NCBI GenBank assembly: GCA_944381165.1
Contig: CALWKC010000017.1
Coordinates: 1 to 57,301 of the forward strand
Source: an uncultured Lachnospira sp.
Lineage (GTDB): Bacteria > Bacillota > Clostridia > Lachnospirales > Lachnospiraceae
Reading direction: 5' to 3'
Length of the DNA stretch: 57,301 bases
The notes under the pieces were generated by a model. The model was not told the DNA's origin and searched no databases. It saw only the letters and a program-made list of their open reading frames with translations. The first letter of the stretch is position 1, and each line of letters begins with the position of its first letter. Of this stretch, positions 43,530 to 52,451 are shown piece by piece. The translations under genes were made by a program, and so were the position numbers.

Positions 43530-44378
43530 ATGCAACTTGTAAAAAAACAAACGGCGACACAGTCGCAAAAGCTTATGGTATTTGTACTGACTATGGCGCT
43601 GTATGGTCTGGCTACGCTGTTCACCGAACTGCTCCCGAAATTTCAGGTGGGATTTGTGGAATTTTCGGTGGAGTTTTTCCTGTTTATTCCGCTGACTCTC
43701 GCGATACTCTTTGATCCGCTTTCTGCGGCATTGGGAGCAGCAACCGGAGAGCTGGTTTTCAGTGAGATTATGTTGGGACAGTTTGGCGGACTGGGAGAGC
43801 TGGAGAAATTTCTTACGGTGACAATCGGAGTGTACATCGCCGGCCGTATGGTGAGAAATCCGGCAAATCGCAAAATGGTCTGTCTTGCCTCTATCACAGG
43901 TACGGCTGTTCAGCTTCTCATGGGTACGATTGTGGACATTATGAAGGTGCAGTTTGCCGTAGAGGATTTTGAAGCAGTTGCGGGACTGCCGGAAAGCGTT
44001 TTTGCAACAGAAGGATTTGCGTTTTTAAATGACCTGCTTTTCTCTGGTATACTGTTCTGTCTTCTGCCGACAATGTTTCTCGTGCCGAGACTGTATGGAA
44101 AGATTGAGCCGCTTCTTGGCATGCGTCCGCGTGATGAGCAGACAGGTCTGGGCGGTATCAATATCAAGGTTGTTATCGGGGCAGTCATTGCTTTTGCTGT
44201 GGCAGCAGGAGCCGAGCTGCTTGCAAGCAGCGGAACAGCACTGATAGAGTGGGAAGCGGACTGGGCTGAGAGCGGTACTGCGCTTGCTGTCGGTCTTGTC
44301 ACGGCTGCCGTCGTTGCGGTAATCGCGCTCATAGCCTTAAAATACAAGGCGGGAAAGGGAGAAGCGGAACAAATATGA
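43530..44378 (+). CDS. ECF transporter substrate-binding (S) component
   Basis: This 282-residue membrane protein has about six helices, with the energy-coupling-factor S-component style: FFLFIPLTLAILFDPLSAALGAA and GELVFSEIMLG near the third helix. It binds the substrate and works with the fused ATPase and T component that follow. The long polar loop around residues 140-165 and a late helix pair make it longer than typical vitamin S components (about 180-200). The substrate is unknown. CAGGAGG lies before the ATG. The stop overlaps the ATPase start by four bases. Confidence 0.78.
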   Translation: MQLVKKQTATQSQKLMVFVLTMALYGLATLFTELLPKFQVGFVEFSVEFFLFIPLTLAILFDPLSAALGAATGELVFSEIMLGQFGGLGELEKFLTVTIGVYIAGRMVRNPANRKMVCLASITGTAVQLLMGTIVDIMKVQFAVEDFEAVAGLPESVFATEGFAFLNDLLFSGILFCLLPTMFLVPRLYGKIEPLLGMRPRDEQTGLGGINIKVVIGAVIAFAVAAGAELLASSGTALIEWEADWAESGTALAVGLVTAAVVAVIALIALKYKAGKGEAEQI

Positions 44379-46069
44379 ATATTATCGAGATAGAGAATTT
44401 GACCTATTCCTATCCCGCGTCAAAAAAGCCGATTCTGAAAAACATAAATTTACAGGTCGAAAAAGGGGATTTTCTTGCGGTCATCGGAAACAATGGCTGC
44501 GGAAAGTCCACTTTTTGTAAGACGCTCAACGGGCTTATACCTCATTTCATAACCGGGGATTTTGAAGGAAGTGTGACAGTTGACGGGTTAAATACGCTGG
44601 AATCGGACGTGGGAACGCTTGCGTGCAAGGCGGGATATGTATATCAGGACTTTGAAAATCAGATTGTGCGTCCAACGGTGCTGGATGATGCCTCATATGC
44701 GTGTTTGAATTACGCTATGGAGGATTATAAGGAAAGAGGAAGGGAGGCGCTTTCTCTATGCAGCCTGGAGGGAAGGGAGGACGATTATATCTGGCAGCTG
44801 TCCGGAGGTCAGACACACCTTCTGGCGCTGGCGGGGGCGGTGTCGCTGCGTCCTGATATTCTTATTCTTGATGAGCCGATAGCCCAGCTTGACCCGAGCC
44901 ACGCGGACAGAATATACAATGTGCTTCGTGAGCTGAACGAAAAGCACGGAAAGACGATTATCGTAATTGAACATCACACGGAATACATAGCCGACTACTG
45001 CAAACATGTAATGCTCATGAAGGACGGAAGTATAGCGTGGAAGCTCCCGACAGACGAGGCGCTGCGCCGGGTTGACGAATTGCAGTCATGTAATATTTTT
45101 CCTCCCCAGGTTACTGTTGCCGCGCATCGGATGGAGCAGGAGGGGCGCTTCTCAAAAGAGCAGACGCTTCCGACAACCGTTGAAGAGGGAAAGACAGTAT
45201 TTAAGAGTTTGCGGTATCATCTGCCGTTTCCGTGCAAAAAGCCGGCTAAAGGTAAGAGAGAGCCTGTTGTCGAGTTTAAGGATGTCTCAATAGCCTACCG
45301 CTCTGTAAAGGGAGAGGACAGGGTAATATTTGACAGATTAAATCTTGAAATACACAGGGGTGAAAAAATTGCCCTAATCGGCTCCAACGGAGCAGGAAAG
45401 TCCACGCTTATGAAGCTGATGGTCGGACTGCTGAAGCCGGGTGACGGGGATATTATGCTTGATGGGGAAAGTATAAGGCGAAAGAAAACGGAAAGCCTGT
45501 CTAAGAAGATTTCGCTTGTATATCAAAACCCCGAGGAAATGTTTATCAAAGATTCTATTCAGGCTGATATTGCCTATGCAATGCAGGTCAGGAACATAGA
45601 CAACTATAAGGAGCGGACGAATGAGCTGTTGGCGAGGTTTAATCTGACAGAATTAAAAAACCGTGACGGACGGCTTTTATCGGGAGGGCAGATGCGCAGA
45701 GCAAGCCTTGCAATCGGCATCGCGCTTAATCCGGGCATACTTTTGCTCGACGAGCCTACCGCCAACCTGGATATTGCCACAAGAAAAGAAATTATGCGCA
45801 CGCTGAATGATATGAAAGAGGTCACTGAAACGGTTATGATTGCCACTCATGATATGCAGCTTGTCTGTGAATGGGCGGAGCGTATTGTGGTGCTCTGTCA
45901 GGGAAAGGTTGTGGCGGACGGTACAAGGGATGAGATTTTCGGCAGACGTGATATTGTTGAAACTGTAGGCATAAGACCGCCGGAGATTTTTTACATGGGT
46001 CAGGCATTAAATAAAAAGGCGCTCTGTTATACGGTAGATGAATTTTTGGAGCGCTTCAAGGAGGTGTAA
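44375..46069 (+). CDS. ECF transporter ATPase, two fused domains
   Basis: This 564-residue protein is two ABC ATPases in one chain. Domain 1 (about 1-240) has Walker A GNNGCGKST, signature LSGGQ and LILDEP. Domain 2 (about 300-564) has GSNGAGKST, LSGGQMRRASLA and LLLDEPTANLD. The two domains are homologous to EcfA1 and EcfA2, which are usually separate genes, so one polypeptide provides both sites. It energises uptake through the S and T components. The gene is translationally coupled to its upstream neighbour. Confidence 0.95.
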   Translation: MNIIEIENLTYSYPASKKPILKNINLQVEKGDFLAVIGNNGCGKSTFCKTLNGLIPHFITGDFEGSVTVDGLNTLESDVGTLACKAGYVYQDFENQIVRPTVLDDASYACLNYAMEDYKERGREALSLCSLEGREDDYIWQLSGGQTHLLALAGAVSLRPDILILDEPIAQLDPSHADRIYNVLRELNEKHGKTIIVIEHHTEYIADYCKHVMLMKDGSIAWKLPTDEALRRVDELQSCNIFPPQVTVAAHRMEQEGRFSKEQTLPTTVEEGKTVFKSLRYHLPFPCKKPAKGKREPVVEFKDVSIAYRSVKGEDRVIFDRLNLEIHRGEKIALIGSNGAGKSTLMKLMVGLLKPGDGDIMLDGESIRRKKTESLSKKISLVYQNPEEMFIKDSIQADIAYAMQVRNIDNYKERTNELLARFNLTELKNRDGRLLSGGQMRRASLAIGIALNPGILLLDEPTANLDIATRKEIMRTLNDMKEVTETVMIATHDMQLVCEWAERIVVLCQGKVVADGTRDEIFGRRDIVETVGIRPPEIFYMGQALNKKALCYTVDEFLERFKEV

Positions 46070-46077
46070 GCATAAAC

Positions 46078-46911
46078 ATGAAAATGAAAAAGAAGCTTTC
46101 GGAGAATATTCTTGACAAATTTTCAATAGATTTTCTTCGCACGCAGGTGCTCAAAAACGCTTACGGCAACGATGATACCGTAATAGCCGCACTGGACCCG
46201 CGAATTTTGATAGTATGGTATCTTTTTATGGGATTGGTACCGTGGTTTGTCAACAATCTGTGGTTTTTGATGGCATGTTTTATTTTGGTGCTGGTGACTA
46301 CTAAGCTGGCGCGTGTAGCGGGGCTTGTGCTGCTGCTCTTTGTGATAGGCGTGTTCACCCAGACCGGGTATCTGCTGGTAGTCTCGTTGTTTTTCGGCGG
46401 AAATGCCTCTACGGTTGTATCCTTATTAATTCTTACTTTAAAAGTTGCGACCTGTTCGCTGGCGTCTATTACAGTTTTTTCGGGACTGGACCCGGACCGG
46501 CTCTCTAACGGTTTGATGTGGTACGGCTGTCCTGAAAGACTTTCCTTTTCTATTTCTTATGCATACAGGGTACTGCCGATGCTTATGGGAGAATTTCAGA
46601 ATATTCTGCTGTCTTTCAGAATGAGGGGCAACCCGCCGGAGCATGAGACGTTTGCAGGGAAGGTGAAATATTTATTTTATCAGGTAAAAGTTATAATGCA
46701 TGCCTTTTATCCGCTGATGCTCAACACTGCCAAGCGTTCGCGCACAACCGTGGAGGCGTTGGAAATAAAGGGATACCGTTATGCGGCGGTAAACAAGGCT
46801 GTAAAGAAAATGAAATTTTCCACATTGAAGGTGACGTACAATGATTTACTGTTTCTGGCAGTATCTTTTTTGTGGATTTCATTGTCTGTTCTGGCATCAA
46901 CATTGGCATAA
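46078..46911 (+). CDS. ECF transporter transmembrane (T) component
   Basis: This 277-residue membrane protein has about five helices and the CbiQ/EcfT pattern. MRGNPPEHETF lies in the first coupling region, then KRSRTTVEALEIKGY, the second short helix that touches the ATPases (Ala-Arg-Gly-like in other members, here less strict). It joins the S component at 43530 and the fused ATPase at 44375 in an uptake complex. AAGGAGGTG lies before the ATG, at the end of the preceding gene. Confidence 0.9.
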   Translation: MKMKKKLSENILDKFSIDFLRTQVLKNAYGNDDTVIAALDPRILIVWYLFMGLVPWFVNNLWFLMACFILVLVTTKLARVAGLVLLLFVIGVFTQTGYLLVVSLFFGGNASTVVSLLILTLKVATCSLASITVFSGLDPDRLSNGLMWYGCPERLSFSISYAYRVLPMLMGEFQNILLSFRMRGNPPEHETFAGKVKYLFYQVKVIMHAFYPLMLNTAKRSRTTVEALEIKGYRYAAVNKAVKKMKFSTLKVTYNDLLFLAVSFLWISLSVLASTLA

Positions 46912-46946
46912 GCTATAAATTAATATAACAGAAAAGAGGATATAAA

Positions 46947-47750
46947 TTGAAACTGGATTTTCACACACACGGAAAACTGGCAAAGCGTCTGCCGTTTTCC
47001 ACAAAGTATACCGACTGGCTGTTCGGCGAGGCAAAAAACGCAGGGCTGGACGCTGTTTGTTTAACAGAGCACTTTAATACGCTTCAGTTTGACGAGCTGT
47101 ACGGCTATCTTTTGAGCAGGGGAAAACCAGAGGGAGATACGCTGCTTTTAGAGAACGGACTGCGGATTTTTCCGGGAATGGAAACAGATATTGCCGAGGG
47201 AGGACATATTCTTACGCTCGGCGATACACAGACAATTCTTGAGTTAAACAGGAGACTTGAGCCTCATAAGACGCAGGAAAAATTTCTTTCGTTTGAAAAG
47301 CTTTTGGATATTTTCCGGGAGTATGATATACTGGTCGGAGCTGCACATCCGTATCGTGAAGGCGGTCATATTCCCGAGCTTCCTGAGGAACAGCTCAGGA
47401 GGCTTGATTTTTTTGATTTAAACGGCAAGGATATAGCAGAAAACAGGGAACAAACCGAGAAGCTGACCTACGCGTTGGGCAGACGGCTTGAAAAGCCTGT
47501 TATCGGGGGCAGCGATACCCATCAGGCTGTGCAGTACGGATGTATCCATACGGATTTTGATACTGAGATTGAGACGATTGAGGAACTTCATCGCCAGATG
47601 CAGCTTGGACACTACAGAATTACAGTTTCTGAACGTGCGCCGTTTCAGGTAAAAACTGCGTCTGTCTTAAAACGCGCCCTGAAAGAAATTCACGCATTGG
47701 GCGGCAATTATGTGGATGTACTTACAGGAAGCAGTGACATTGCAGGATAA
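46947..47750 (+). CDS. PHP-domain metal-dependent hydrolase
   Basis: This 267-residue cytoplasmic enzyme has the full PHP metal set: LDFHTHGK at the N-terminus, CLTEHFN (about 35), GMETDI (about 74), GAAHPYREGG (about 132) and GGSDTHQ (about 193). PHP proteins are phosphoesterases acting on small phosphorylated compounds or nucleotides. Placed after an ECF transporter and before an RpiR-type sensor, it may process the imported compound after phosphorylation. TTG at 46947 follows AAAAGAGGA. The substrate is unknown. Confidence 0.88.
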   Translation: MKLDFHTHGKLAKRLPFSTKYTDWLFGEAKNAGLDAVCLTEHFNTLQFDELYGYLLSRGKPEGDTLLLENGLRIFPGMETDIAEGGHILTLGDTQTILELNRRLEPHKTQEKFLSFEKLLDIFREYDILVGAAHPYREGGHIPELPEEQLRRLDFFDLNGKDIAENREQTEKLTYALGRRLEKPVIGGSDTHQAVQYGCIHTDFDTEIETIEELHRQMQLGHYRITVSERAPFQVKTASVLKRALKEIHALGGNYVDVLTGSSDIAG

Positions 47751-47805
47751 AAGCCGGGGCATTGTCTTAAATGGTATGTGAAATTGTGAAGGAGGATTTA
47801 CAAAA

Positions 47806-48636
47806 ATGACGTTGCAGCTTCCCAATATGCCGGAACAAATTACAAAGTCCGAAGCTAAAATATTAGACTATATTCTTAACAACACGGATGAATTTTTGTT
47901 TTCTTCAATAGGCGCAGTCAGCAGCAGGCTTGGCGTGTCAGGACCGACAATTTCGCGTTTTGTGCGTCATGTGGGCTGTGAGGATTACAAGGAATTAAAG
48001 AGGTATGTGGCGGCTCAGAACAGTCTTGAGGGACCTGCTGCCAAAATGCTGGAGACGCTGAGTTCAGACCGGGAATTTACAGTGGAAAGCTGGGTGCTCA
48101 GGCAGCAGATGTATCTGCAGAAAACTCTTGAGGGCTTGGATAAGGATGAATTTCAAAAGGCTGTTTTGAGCATTTTGAATTCACACAGGGTTTTTATCCA
48201 TGCAAAAAGCGCTTCGGCGTCTCTGGGGCAGCTTCTCATGTTCCGTCTGAGAAGAATTGGCATAGAGGCGCAGCTTCTGCCGTCCGGAGGCTCTGAGGTG
48301 CTCGAGGGGCTGGCTCATGTAAAAGAGGATGATATTGTTATTATGTTCAGTTTTTCCAAGATTTCAAAAGAAGGAAGAATGATATTAAAGCATCAGAAGG
48401 CAACAGGTTATCGCACCATTGCGTTTTGCAGCCGTGTTTTTGTACCGGAAGAAGAACAGGCTGATATTCAGCTTTTTGTTTACAGAGGGGAGCCTATGGA
48501 GTATCACTCAATGTCTGCTCCGGCGGCAATGGTAGACGCTCTTGTAGTTGCTGTATCAGAACAGATGGGGAGTGAAGCTGTAAAACGTCTTTCTGACCTT
48601 CACAAGATGAAAAAGACATACGCGCCTGACAGATAG
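47806..48636 (+). CDS. RpiR-family transcriptional regulator (HTH plus SIS)
   Basis: This 276-residue protein has an N-terminal HTH domain (LTKSEAKIL-like start, then SSRLGVSGPTISRFVRHVGC, residues about 35-60) and a C-terminal SIS sugar-phosphate-binding domain (about 110-255). RpiR proteins sense phosphosugars and regulate sugar use. It ends the ECF-PHP operon and probably regulates it, so the imported compound may be a sugar or sugar derivative. GAAGGAGG lies before the ATG. A terminator follows. Confidence 0.9.
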   Translation: MTLQLPNMPEQITKSEAKILDYILNNTDEFLFSSIGAVSSRLGVSGPTISRFVRHVGCEDYKELKRYVAAQNSLEGPAAKMLETLSSDREFTVESWVLRQQMYLQKTLEGLDKDEFQKAVLSILNSHRVFIHAKSASASLGQLLMFRLRRIGIEAQLLPSGGSEVLEGLAHVKEDDIVIMFSFSKISKEGRMILKHQKATGYRTIAFCSRVFVPEEEQADIQLFVYRGEPMEYHSMSAPAAMVDALVVAVSEQMGSEAVKRLSDLHKMKKTYAPDR

Positions 48637-48692
48637 GTTAATAAATCAGAATAAATGATTGAAAATATTACATTTATAACTGTGCAAAAGTT

Positions 48693-48724
48693 GCGGGTCC
48701 CGAATTTTTGGGTCCCGCTTTTTT
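48693..48724 (+). terminator. Terminator after RpiR gene
   Basis: GCGGGTCCC (48693-48701) and GGGTCCCGC (48710-48718) pair except for a central T-T mismatch, followed by six T's. Confidence 0.85.
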
Positions 48725-48760
48725 CTATTGCGAAATAATGGTATTTGAGTTAAAATAATG

Positions 48761-48779
48761 TATTGTATATTGGACAATA
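48761..48779. promoter_or_regulatory. Operator-like inverted repeat TATTGT-N7-ACAATA
   Basis: Perfect 6-bp arms (48761-48766 and 48774-48779) lie 35 bases before the ATG of the fusion gene, within a promoter-like area (TTGAGT at 48745). A possible regulator site. Confidence 0.4.
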
Positions 48780-48813
48780 ATACTTACAAAAAATACCTGT
48801 TTTGGAGGTTGAT

Positions 48814-50742
48814 ATGGATAAAAAGCTGAAACTGTTTGTTCCGGGAAGGCTCTGTCTTTTTGGGGAACACAGCGACTGGGCGAGTCTTCACAGAGTTATG
48901 AATGCGTCGATTATTCCGGGACATGCAATAGTGACGGGCGTGGAGCAGGGAATATATGCGACGGTAACGATGTCGGACAAGTTTATTGTTGAGAGTGAGA
49001 TACCAAGTTTTAAAAATGAATCCTTTGAGTGCGAGATGGATTCCAAAAAGCTGAGGGAGACTGCGCAGGAGGGAGGCTTTTTTTCCTATGTAGCAGGCGT
49101 TGCGTCTTATGTAAATGACCATTACCGTGTTAAGGGACTGCGCATACATGTGGATGAGATGAACCTGCCTATCAAGAGCGGTCTTTCATCGAGCGCTGCC
49201 ATATGTGTTCTTGTGGCGCGTGCTTTTAACGAAATGTACAACCTTCAGCTTAACACAATGGGAGAGATGAATATAGCATTTTACGGGGAGCAGAGAACGC
49301 CGTCGAGATGCGGAAGACTGGATCAGGCATGTGCTTTTGGCGTTATGCCGGTCAATATGACGTTTGACGGAAACGAAGTGTTTGTAGACAAAATAAAGGT
49401 AAAGAGACCTCTTTACTGGGTGTTTTCCGAGCTCAACGGAAGCAAGGACACTGTAAAGATACTGTCTGATCTGAATAAATGCTATCCGTTTGCCGAGACA
49501 GAGATTGAAAAAAATGTTCAGAGAGCGCTCGGAACTGAAAATGAAAAGCTTATCGAGCGCGCCGTTAAGGCGATAGAAGCCGGTGACTGTGAGAGCGTGG
49601 GAGCGCTTATGACTGAGGCTCAGAAAATGTTTGACACGCTTGTAGCCCCGGCGTCGCCTAAGGAGCTTGCTTCGCCTGAGCTTCACAGAGTCCTTGCGGA
49701 TGAAAAGATAAAGGAGTATACCTATGGGGCAAAGGGAGTCGGCTCACAGGGAGACGGCTCGGTGCAGTTTCTTGCAAAGGACGAGAATAGCCGGGAACAG
49801 CTCATTGAATATATAAAAGAAAAGTACAATATGGAAGGCTTCAGACTTACGCTTAAGCCGGAAAAGAAGGTGCGCAAGGCGATAATTCCGGTTGCGGGCT
49901 TCGGGACAAGACTTTATCCGGAGACGAGGGCAATAAAAAAGGAATTCTTCCCTGTTATTGACAGAGACGGATATGTAAAGCCTGTGATTATGAATCTTCT
50001 CGAGCAGCTTGAAGAATCGGGCATAGAGGAGGTCTGCCTTGTCATAGGCGAGGAGGAGCAGGCGCAGTATGATGCGTTTTTCAGCCCTCTGTCACAGGAG
50101 CATATAAGTAAGCTGTCAGAGGAAAAGCGTGCTTATGAGGAGAAGATACTTGAGATTGGCAAAAAGATTACCTATGCATATCAGAAGGAGAGAAAGGGCT
50201 TCGGACATGCGGTATATCAGTGCCGTGAGTTCGCGGGAAACGAGCCGGTGCTTCTGCTTCTGGGAGACATGATATATGAATCCTTTGAGGAGCGCACATG
50301 CAGTCTGCAGCTTATAGAGGCATATGAGGAGTGCGGAAAGACGATGATTTCAATGCAGGACGTGCCTCTTGAGAGCGTTTCACACTACGGCATAATGTGC
50401 GGAAAGTGGGAGAACAGCAATGAAAATCTTCTCAAGATTACTCAGATGGTGGAAAAACCGGATATTAATTATGCCAAGGATTGCCTTAAAGTGCGAACAA
50501 AGTCTGACGGCGACAAGTATTATTGCGCATATGGACAGTATATCCTCACACCTGAGGTATTTGAGGCGCTGGAGTACAATATTAAAAATAATATTACCAC
50601 CAAAGGGGAGATACAGCTCACAGATGCTTTGGACAGTGTCAGAGAGACGTCCGGCATAATGGGCTTTGTGTTTAACGGAAAGGTGTATGATGTCGGAACT
50701 CCCGATATGTACAGGGAGACGATTGCAAATTACGGGCGCTGA
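48814..50742 (+). CDS. Fused galactokinase-like GHMP kinase and GalU-like nucleotidyltransferase
   Basis: This 642-residue bifunctional protein is a fusion. Residues 1-349 are a GHMP kinase: FVPGRLCLFGEHSDW (compare PGRVNLIGEHTDY of galactokinase), PIKSGLSSSAA (ATP loop), SRCGRLDQ with the putative catalytic Asp170, and GAKGVGSQGDGS. Residues 353-642 are a UTP-sugar-1-phosphate uridylyltransferase: IIPVAGFGTRLYPETRAIKKEFFP, LLLLGDMIYES, MVEKPD and GEIQLTDAL. One chain could take a free sugar to sugar-1-phosphate and then to UDP-sugar. The nearby UDP-galactopyranose mutase points to galactose, an inference. TTGGAGG sets ATG 48814. Confidence 0.88.
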   Translation: MDKKLKLFVPGRLCLFGEHSDWASLHRVMNASIIPGHAIVTGVEQGIYATVTMSDKFIVESEIPSFKNESFECEMDSKKLRETAQEGGFFSYVAGVASYVNDHYRVKGLRIHVDEMNLPIKSGLSSSAAICVLVARAFNEMYNLQLNTMGEMNIAFYGEQRTPSRCGRLDQACAFGVMPVNMTFDGNEVFVDKIKVKRPLYWVFSELNGSKDTVKILSDLNKCYPFAETEIEKNVQRALGTENEKLIERAVKAIEAGDCESVGALMTEAQKMFDTLVAPASPKELASPELHRVLADEKIKEYTYGAKGVGSQGDGSVQFLAKDENSREQLIEYIKEKYNMEGFRLTLKPEKKVRKAIIPVAGFGTRLYPETRAIKKEFFPVIDRDGYVKPVIMNLLEQLEESGIEEVCLVIGEEEQAQYDAFFSPLSQEHISKLSEEKRAYEEKILEIGKKITYAYQKERKGFGHAVYQCREFAGNEPVLLLLGDMIYESFEERTCSLQLIEAYEECGKTMISMQDVPLESVSHYGIMCGKWENSNENLLKITQMVEKPDINYAKDCLKVRTKSDGDKYYCAYGQYILTPEVFEALEYNIKNNITTKGEIQLTDALDSVRETSGIMGFVFNGKVYDVGTPDMYRETIANYGR

Positions 50743-50747
50743 CAGTC

Positions 50748-50795
50748 GGCGCGCCGCTGCGGGAGTCATGAATGCTCCCCGGCGAGCGCGCCTTT
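50748..50795. repeat. GC-rich nested hairpin before MBOAT gene
   Basis: GGCGCGC (50748-50754) pairs with GCGCGCC (50786-50792), enclosing GGGAG/CTCCC (50761-50765, 50775-50779), followed by TTT. Terminator-like but with a poor T tract. Confidence 0.5.
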
Positions 50796-50855
50796 AGCTG
50801 TACAGTCCTTAAAGAAAAATATAAAATATGTTTTAAAAAATCAGCGGAGGAACTT

Positions 50856-52451
50856 ATGGCATTTGCTTCAACAGGGTTTTTAATATTTCTGCTCGTAGGG
50901 GTAATAGTATATTATCTGATACCTAAGAGATTTCAGTGGATATGGCTTCTGATTCTGAGCTATTATTTCTATCTGTGTTCAGGTGTAAAGACTCTGGGAC
51001 TTATTATAACAACAACAGTTACGACATTTTTGGGCGGAATAATTCTTGAGCGCATTGAAGAGGGAAGGAGCGCCTATTTTAAAGCCCATAAAAATGAAAT
51101 GGCAGCCGAGGAGAAAAAGCTGTACAAAAATAAGACCAAAAAATATAAGAGGCTTATACTTGTACTTGTGCTTGTCATTAATTTTGGAATGCTGGCTGTC
51201 ATAAAGTATTATGGATTTGCGGCGGAAAATATCAACGCGCTGCTCTCTAACGTATTTCATATAAATGTGGGACTTAAGCGGATTGATTTTCTGCTGCCGC
51301 TTGGAATTTCATTTTACACGTTTCAGTCAATGGGCTATATCATTGATATGTATCAGGGAAAATATAAGGCTGACAGGAATATTTTTAAATTTGCGCTGTT
51401 TGTATCATATTTTCCGCAGATTTTACAGGGGCCGATTGGGAGATATAACAGGCTTGCGCACCAGTTTTTTGAGCGTCATTCGTTTGATTTGGTAAGAATT
51501 CAGCACGGACTTCAGCTTATGGCATGGGGCTTTTTTAAGAAAATGGTGCTTGCCGACAGAGCTGCGCTTGTGGTAACAGAGGTGTTCAGATATGTTCATC
51601 TCTATGACGGAGCAACTGTCCTGTTCGGAGTGCTTGCGTATACTCTTCAGTTATATGCCGACTTCTCGGGAGGCATGGATATAGTTATCGGAGCATCGGA
51701 AATGTTCGGCATTACGCTTGATCAAAACTTCAGGCAGCCGTTTTTTTCAAACTCAATATCGGATTTTTGGCATCGCTGGCACATAACGCTGGGAACGTGG
51801 ATGAAGGATTATGTTTTTTATCCGTTTTCGCTCTCAAAGGCAATGAATAAATTCGGGAAATTTACAAAAAAGATATTCGGGACGACTGTCGGAAGGTGTC
51901 TGCCTATCTGTGTCGCTAATCTTCTGATATTTTTTATAGTGGGCGTGTGGCACGGAGCACAGTGGAAGTATATTGCATATGGCATGTATAACGGTTTGCT
52001 TATAGCGGCAAGCAACCTTTTTGAGCCGCTTTACCCTAAAATATTTAAGGCGCTGCACATAAATCCGGAGTGCAGGGCATGGAAACTGTTCAGAATACTC
52101 AGGACGTTCTCGCTTGTTGTAATCAGCTTTTATTTCGATGTGTGCGAGAGTCTGTATGCTGCTTTATATATGATGAGAAGCACGGTTACGGGATTTTCCT
52201 TCAGTACGTTTACAGACGGCTCGCTGCTTGCGCTGGGGGTTGACAAGCAGGGAATGTGTATTATTTTTGCGGGCTGCGTAATCTGGTTTATCATAAGTCT
52301 TATTAAGGAAAAGGGAATAGACGTGAGAGCGGCTCTGGACAGAAAGCCGTGGTTTATAAGATGGGCGGTTTACGGAGCGCTTGTTCTCTCAATTCCTGTG
52401 TTCGGTAAAATCAGTGAGACAATAGGAGGCTTTATGTATGCACAGTTCTAG
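50856..52451 (+). CDS. MBOAT-family membrane O-acyltransferase (AlgI/DltB-like)
   Basis: This 531-residue protein has about eleven helices. The MBOAT motifs are clear: SISDFWHRWHITLGTWMKDY and the catalytic His in FFIVGVWHGAQWKY. AlgI/DltB/PatA-like members pass an acetyl or acyl group across the membrane to a polymer outside. ATG 50856 follows CGGAGGAA. The open frame runs upstream to 50772 without similarity. The stop overlaps the next gene by 14 bases, coupling it to the SGNH-like partner. It likely acylates the glycan encoded here. Confidence 0.93.
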   Translation: MAFASTGFLIFLLVGVIVYYLIPKRFQWIWLLILSYYFYLCSGVKTLGLIITTTVTTFLGGIILERIEEGRSAYFKAHKNEMAAEEKKLYKNKTKKYKRLILVLVLVINFGMLAVIKYYGFAAENINALLSNVFHINVGLKRIDFLLPLGISFYTFQSMGYIIDMYQGKYKADRNIFKFALFVSYFPQILQGPIGRYNRLAHQFFERHSFDLVRIQHGLQLMAWGFFKKMVLADRAALVVTEVFRYVHLYDGATVLFGVLAYTLQLYADFSGGMDIVIGASEMFGITLDQNFRQPFFSNSISDFWHRWHITLGTWMKDYVFYPFSLSKAMNKFGKFTKKIFGTTVGRCLPICVANLLIFFIVGVWHGAQWKYIAYGMYNGLLIAASNLFEPLYPKIFKALHINPECRAWKLFRILRTFSLVVISFYFDVCESLYAALYMMRSTVTGFSFSTFTDGSLLALGVDKQGMCIIFAGCVIWFIISLIKEKGIDVRAALDRKPWFIRWAVYGALVLSIPVFGKISETIGGFMYAQF

